A stretch of DNA of 64,000 nt from Homalodisca vitripennis (Eukaryota > Arthropoda > Insecta > Hemiptera > Cicadellidae): positions 97,022,501 to 97,086,500 of the forward strand of contig NC_060213.1 in assembly GCF_021130785.1 (NCBI RefSeq), read 5' to 3'. The notes beneath the pieces are model-generated. The model ran no database searches. It worked only from the letters and a program-made list of their open reading frames with translations, and was not told the origin of the DNA. Within the stretch, counting starts at the first letter, position 1. Each line of letters begins with the position of its first letter. Below, one piece after another: positions 59,540 to 64,000 of the stretch. The position numbers and the translations under genes are program-made.

Positions 59540-59823
59540 CTAAGAAAGTTGGAGCCTCTACACAGGCAGTTCCTTGCCTTTTGAGGTCCTATTTTGTTTT
59601 CTTGAATTTTGTTTATTGATGTACCCTAGCTGTATTAAAATAAAAAAAGACATGTTCATATTTCTTTAATAAAAAGTAACATTGTTTTATTTTTATTCTC
59701 ATGTCAATTGTGTCTACAACTAAGGAGCAATGTTTGTGTTTGTGCTTAAGGTATAAATGATGTTTATATAATTTTACTATTGTACATATTTTCAAGAAAA
59801 TAAATAATTTTTCTATTCTATTC
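59540..59823 (+). mobile_element. LINE 3'-UTR fragment with TTCTA tail
   Basis: This is a non-coding block ending in AATAAATAATTTTTC and three TTCTA repeats (59809-59824), the form of a LINE 3' end. No coding part is attached. Confidence 0.45.
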
Positions 59824-59945
59824 TAGATTATGACATTTTATTCGTTGTGCACCATCTCACATTTTGTAAAGTATCTTTGGAGTTATAAAGAAAGTTCAAT
59901 ATTAATATAATTAATTCGATATAATTTCTATGTTTTGCAGATATG

Positions 59946-60021
59946 TTCGGATATAAAACGACTCATTAATTCGGATATAAAACGACTCATTAATTCGGAT
60001 ATAAAACGACTCATTAATTCG
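59946..60021 (+). repeat. 24-bp tandem repeat, three perfect copies
   Basis: A 24-bp unit beginning TTCGGATATAAAACGACTC is repeated three times without a mismatch, plus four bases of a fourth copy. Confidence 0.95.
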
Positions 60022-60123
60022 TAAGATAATAGAAATCAGAACCGTTCCGAACTGAGGTCGCTATCAGCCGCATGTACAGGGTTTGTCAGGAATGTTCGGG
60101 ATTTATCGGTACTGCTCGGCTCT

Positions 60124-60186
60124 GCCCCCACTCTTTCTCTCCGCCTGTCACGATCACCCCATTGAAAACAAACGGGAGGAGCTCGT
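60124..60186 (-). repeat. 63-bp inverted repeat, right copy
   Basis: Partner of 58364-58426 in the opposite orientation. Together they bracket the small gene candidate at a distance of about 1.7 kb. Confidence 0.85.
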
Positions 60187-60639
60187 ACTAACACTCAGCT
60201 ACTCACATGAGTCACAAGTCAAAAAAACTCCTAAATTCGTAATTCTCTCCGCTCAGCTGGAATGCTGTATTTCTGTTGGTTTTATGCAAAGAGAAAAGAA
60301 TAAAAATATTTTGTGATCCTGAACATGCAGTAATATTAATACTGACTGAACATTTTTATTTAGTTAGACCTTTAACTTTAATTTTGCCTGTATTATCATA
60401 AAAACAATATTTCAAATGCTATAATTAAAATTTTATTATGAAACAGCCTAAAGTAATAGTCAGAGTGTTATACACAATTATTTATTTATTTATTCACTCA
60501 CGGTAAACCCATTGCATACAAAAATAGCACAAATTGGTAGAAAAAGCTGAATAGAATAATCAATAGTAAAGAAGTTCAAAATAATTATGATTATAGTACA
60601 AAAATAATTTGAATTAATAGCATAGTAATAATAATTTAA

Positions 60640-60930
60640 ATGCAGACGACGTAATAATAATAACATATCAACAACGTATTAAAAACAAATAATATATAAC
60701 AACAATATAATAATAAATAATATATAACAACAATATAATAATAAATAATATAATAACAACGATATAAAATAAATAATATAAATAGCAATAACAGCAGTAA
60801 ATAATTAGAACATTTTTAACTTAATAATAAATAATTTGATAACAATACCATAAAAACAGTTAAAAAATGAAGCAATAGCATAACAATATTAAAAAAATAA
60901 ATATGTATAATAATACACTATTTTTTACAA
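60640..60930. repeat. AT-only low-complexity DNA
   Basis: Repeats of ATAATAATAAC-type and AATATATAACAACAATA-type words in the LINE 3' UTR. Confidence 0.75.
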
Positions 60931-60972
60931 AATAAATTAATAAATAACAGCATGCTACGTTGCGAAAATGCG

Positions 60973-63780
60973 TTAAGCAGGGTAACGCTGTTCTAGGATT
61001 GCCAAGGAAGTTCTTTTAAAGGAGGCGATGCCATCATGAAAGAAGTCAACGTTCCCAGCAACAAGATTCCCAAGTATCTGAATTCGGGTAATCGTGGAGT
61101 TCATCTCGTAGTTAGTAGCATGATGAAGACGTCCAAGCAGGTCCCTTGATCTAGTGTTAGACGGTACACGAAGATTGATCGAACGAAGGATTTCTGGACA
61201 GTCGACCAAACCGTTCAAAATTCGATAGGAAGAAAACATCCTGAGCCACACGCCTGACACCAAGAGTCATCAGTCCGAGCAGAGCAGCAATGTTATTTAG
61301 CGGAGCATCCGTATCCAAGCCCAAGTTTCAGTCTAACCAGATGAAGGAATCTCCTCTGGATACGGTCCATGTCGTCAATAAGGTATTCTTGATGAGGTGA
61401 CCAGACAGTACTGCAGTACTCAAGGTGGGGCCTGACAAAAGCACAATACACAGATCTTAGAGCATAGGGACAGTGTAGATTTCTTGAGAAGCGGAAAATC
61501 ATTCCAAGACTTGAAAGAGCAGAATCACAGGCACGCTCGACATGAAGATCTGGACTTAGGGTAGGGGATAAAACAACCCCAAGGTCCCTAACCAGCAGAC
61601 GTCTCTCTAACTTCTTCTGGTGCAGTATGTAATCAAACACAACCGATTGATGAAATCTTGTGAAGGAGACTGTTACACACGTGTCAGCGTTAAGGATCAT
61701 GATATTATCCACACACTAAGTCTCGATAGCTAACAGACTTTCTTGTAGAAGATGACAGTCGTCAACTGAGGAGATAGAAGTATACCGTTTAATATCATCG
61801 GCAAACAATAAGTGGTTCACTTTAATAACTTCCGAAATGTCATTAACAAAGATGTTGAAGAGACTAGGGCCAAGATGGAAACCTTGTGGAACACCAGATG
61901 TTGCAACGAAGTCCCTGGAGAATGCACCGGCAAATCGTACACGGAGCCGTCGATTCTGCAGATAGCTTCCAAACCATTCCAAGAGGGCCCCTATACTCCA
62001 CGAGCTTGCAGTTTTTTTTTAAAGATGCGGATGGTTGACCTTATCGAATGCCTTCGAAAAATCAATGTAATCAGCATCGGTCTGAGCTCGAGTTTTAAAA
62101 GAAGATATTATCTCATTCTGAAAGAGTACCAGATTTGTTACAGTATATTTATTGGGCATAAAACCATGATGAGTTGGCGTGATGATTCTCCACAGGAAAG
62201 GATTAATTTTAGAAAGAACAAGCTGCTCAAATATTTTGGCAAGTACTGGTTCGATTGCAATGGATCTATAATTTCCGACGTCACTCGTTGATCTAGACTT
62301 ACGAATAGGGACAATATAACTGACTTTGAGGACATCAGGAAAAGTACCACATACAATGCATCTGTTGGAGATTTTTTTAAGGGTGCAGCCAATACAGATG
62401 AGCAATACTTTAGTACTAAGGGGGGTATGCAGTCTGGTCCACATCCCTTGGACACATCTAAACATTCCAGAACATTAGTTACGTCTTGCAGGGAGAAGGT
62501 GCACGAAGAAATATATTATAGTGGAGCAGCCATTAAAGTTGAAGAAGTAGATGTAGATCCATGAAATACAGAAGAAAAGGATTCTGCAAAAAGACAGCGC
62601 ATTTTTTTGCGATTTCTAGCAACTTTGCTCCCCAGTTTCATTATTGACGGACAGTCAGAACTACTTCTCAAATTTTTCACGTAGCTCCATAAGACTTTAG
62701 GATTTTGAGGCAGGGCTTCCTGAACAAAGCCGGTCATTGAGACACTTCTGGGATAGTTCTTTACATCTGGCACGAGCTCTGGGAAATAGATTGTAGGTGT
62801 TGATATCAAGAGTTTCCTTGTAGCGTTTATGCAGTATCTTCTTTTCAAAAATAGAGTCTTTAAGTTCTTTGCTGAACCAGGAGGGAAAGTGGTAATTTCC
62901 AACTCTCTTCAACGGTGTGAAATTGGAGACACAACCACCAATCATGTCAACCAATTTCCTAAAACAGCTGTTAACATCAACATCAACAGGTACTGCAGAC
63001 CTGGTGCAAAGGAAGGGAATGGAGTTCTGACAATACTTTTTCCAAGTCACATTTCTTGTAGTTAAGCACAAAATTAAACGATTTAGAAATATCAATATCA
63101 CCTATGGGCAGAGAAATATCCAATGCTGGATGATGGGAAACTTCCAGCAAAATTGGATCCAGGGAACGGGCAGTGGTTGTCTCAATAGAAGAAGAAAAAC
63201 CAGACCGAGAGGAACTCCTCTCTGATTGGGTAAAGTATTTATTTGCTTAAGAGAGAAAGAGTCAGCAGCTTCCTGAATATAACGAGCAGAAGGAGACGAA
63301 TTAGAATCATTGTCTTCGGACCAGGAGTGGTTCGGCAAGTTAAAGTCACCAGAAACAATGAGTTATGAATATTCAGTTGATGCAACGGCCACGTCTAGAG
63401 CTGAACAGAATCTTGAATGCAGTTGTAATGATTGGCCGGGAGGAAGATAGACTCCACCCAGAAGCAGTTTTTCACGACCAACTGTTAAGGAAACGAAGAC
63501 ACTTTCAGTACCGAAGGAGTCGGACTGGAGGCAATGGGCAGGATAAAATGTCTTAGTAGCAATGAGTACTCCTCCGCCACTGTGCTTGTGACTAGTTTCA
63601 ACCGAGCGATCCTTACGAAATACATTCAAGTTGAGGCACCGAGTTCAGCACTATTGATGTCAGGAGTCAAATTAGACTCAGTGAAGATAACGATGTCATG
63701 CAGACATGTAGCAAAAGCGGATCTCAGTTCAATTCAGCAAGTTTACTCCGCAGACCACCTACATTTTGGTAACAAACATT
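60973..63780 (-). pseudogene. LINE ORF2, broken
   Basis: Traces in order: FTESNLTPDINSAELGA and HSGGGVLIATKTF (endonuclease, 63700-63560); LLLGGVYLPPG; LPNHSWSEDNDSN (63337-63300); FPSWFSKELKDSIFEKKILH (62890-62830); ALPQNPKVLWSYVKNL; VSYIVPIRKS and NYRSIAIEPVLAKIFEQLVL (RT, 62330-62210); DFSKAFDKVNH; FAGAFSRDFVATSGVPQG; NHLLFADDIKRY (catalytic, 61815-61780); RDLGVVLSPTLSPDLHVE; VRPHLEYCSTVWSP; and the C-terminus to 60973. At least six frame changes or stops separate these, so the protein cannot be made. Confidence 0.85.
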
Positions 63781-63795
63781 TAAACATGTGGGTTT

Positions 63796-64000
63796 ACCAC
63801 GAGACAAGTTTAGTTTTTTTTAATTTTTCAGTAATGCGCGGTACACCACTGACGAACTTGATCGTGACGTTCTTCTCACCTGCTGAGATTCTATCCTTTA
63901 GCTTCAAGTCAAGTGTCTCTAGATGTTTGCGTTCCTTAGGAGTTCTGTCACGCGAAACGGTCACATAAGCCAATGATCTGTCAGTTTTTATGACAACTTG
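63796..64000 (-). pseudogene. LINE ORF1, C-terminal end
   Basis: The minus strand reads VTVSRDRTPKERKHLETLDL then LKDRISAGEKNVTIKFVSGV and PRITEKLKKTKLVSW before a stop near 63797. This is a typical short, basic C-terminus of a jockey-like ORF1 protein, cut off by the window edge. Confidence 0.6.

Larger units (their letters stand above)
60477..64000 (-). mobile_element. decayed LINE (jockey-superfamily-like), runs off the right edge
   Basis: From right to left on the minus strand there is the end of ORF1, then endonuclease, reverse transcriptase, post-RT region, an AT-rich 3' UTR (60500-60965) and a tail of AATA-type repeats at 60477-60500. The order is complete, so the element was probably near full-length. 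Its frames are now broken in several places. The 5' end lies beyond the window. Confidence 0.85.

Noticed and set aside
1..64000. CRISPR arrays, operons, phage or plasmid features
   Set aside because: The introns, AT-rich composition and eukaryotic transposons rule out a prokaryotic context. The only regular arrays are the 93-bp and 24-bp tandem repeats, which have no spacers.

Overview
This is animal nuclear DNA, most likely from an insect. It is AT-rich, its genes are split by introns with GT-AG borders, and it is crowded with transposable elements of insect-typical kinds: several Tc1/mariner groups, TTAA-flanked piggyBac-type elements, a hAT-type element, many jockey/CR1-like LINEs and a tRNA-derived SINE. 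The species cannot be named from sequence alone. There are no bacterial operons, CRISPR arrays or rRNA genes.

Host genes. (1) A C1GALT1C1 (Cosmc)-like gene on the minus strand: only its first coding exon (4847-5579) is visible, and the rest lies to the left or was not recognised. (2) A long minus-strand gene, 14813 to about 56561, assembled here from 12 exons whose GT/AG borders and reading phases all agree. It looks like NF-kappa-B-repressing factor (NKRF): dsRBD-like segments, a Gly-rich segment and an R3H-like domain, followed by an unusual Ser/Asn/Gln-rich tail of about 860 residues. (3) A small plus-strand two-exon candidate (58742-59072, 59 aa) of unknown function, lying between two inverted copies of a 63-bp sequence.

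Layout. 1-2.7 kb: mariner-superfamily element with about 545-bp inverted repeats. 3.8-4.7 kb: 5'-truncated LINE. 4.8-5.6 kb: Cosmc-like exon. 5.86-6.78 kb: hAT-type element with a perfect 8-bp target duplication. 7-8.7 kb: LINE fossil split by a MITE. 8.7-14.8 kb: mostly unassigned AT-rich DNA with small fossils. 14.8-56.6 kb: the NKRF-like gene, with introns full of mariner fossils, LINE fossils, MITEs and three piggyBac-type elements. 56.6-60.2 kb: small gene and repeats. 60.5-64 kb: a decayed LINE running off the right edge.

The most interesting structure is in the 13.8-kb intron (39303-53089). A 93-bp tandem repeat, originally about 13 copies, was split by two LINEs that entered the repeat unit within 2 nt of each other, on the same strand. 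Both carry the same pentanucleotide tail. The larger LINE (46129-52821) is nearly intact. Its ORF1 has a coiled coil plus an SGNH-hydrolase domain, ORF1 and ORF2 overlap as ATGA, and ORF2 is open for 975 codons once a younger LINE (48269-49762, 6-bp target duplication) is subtracted. This gives a clear order: array, then large LINE, then nested LINE.
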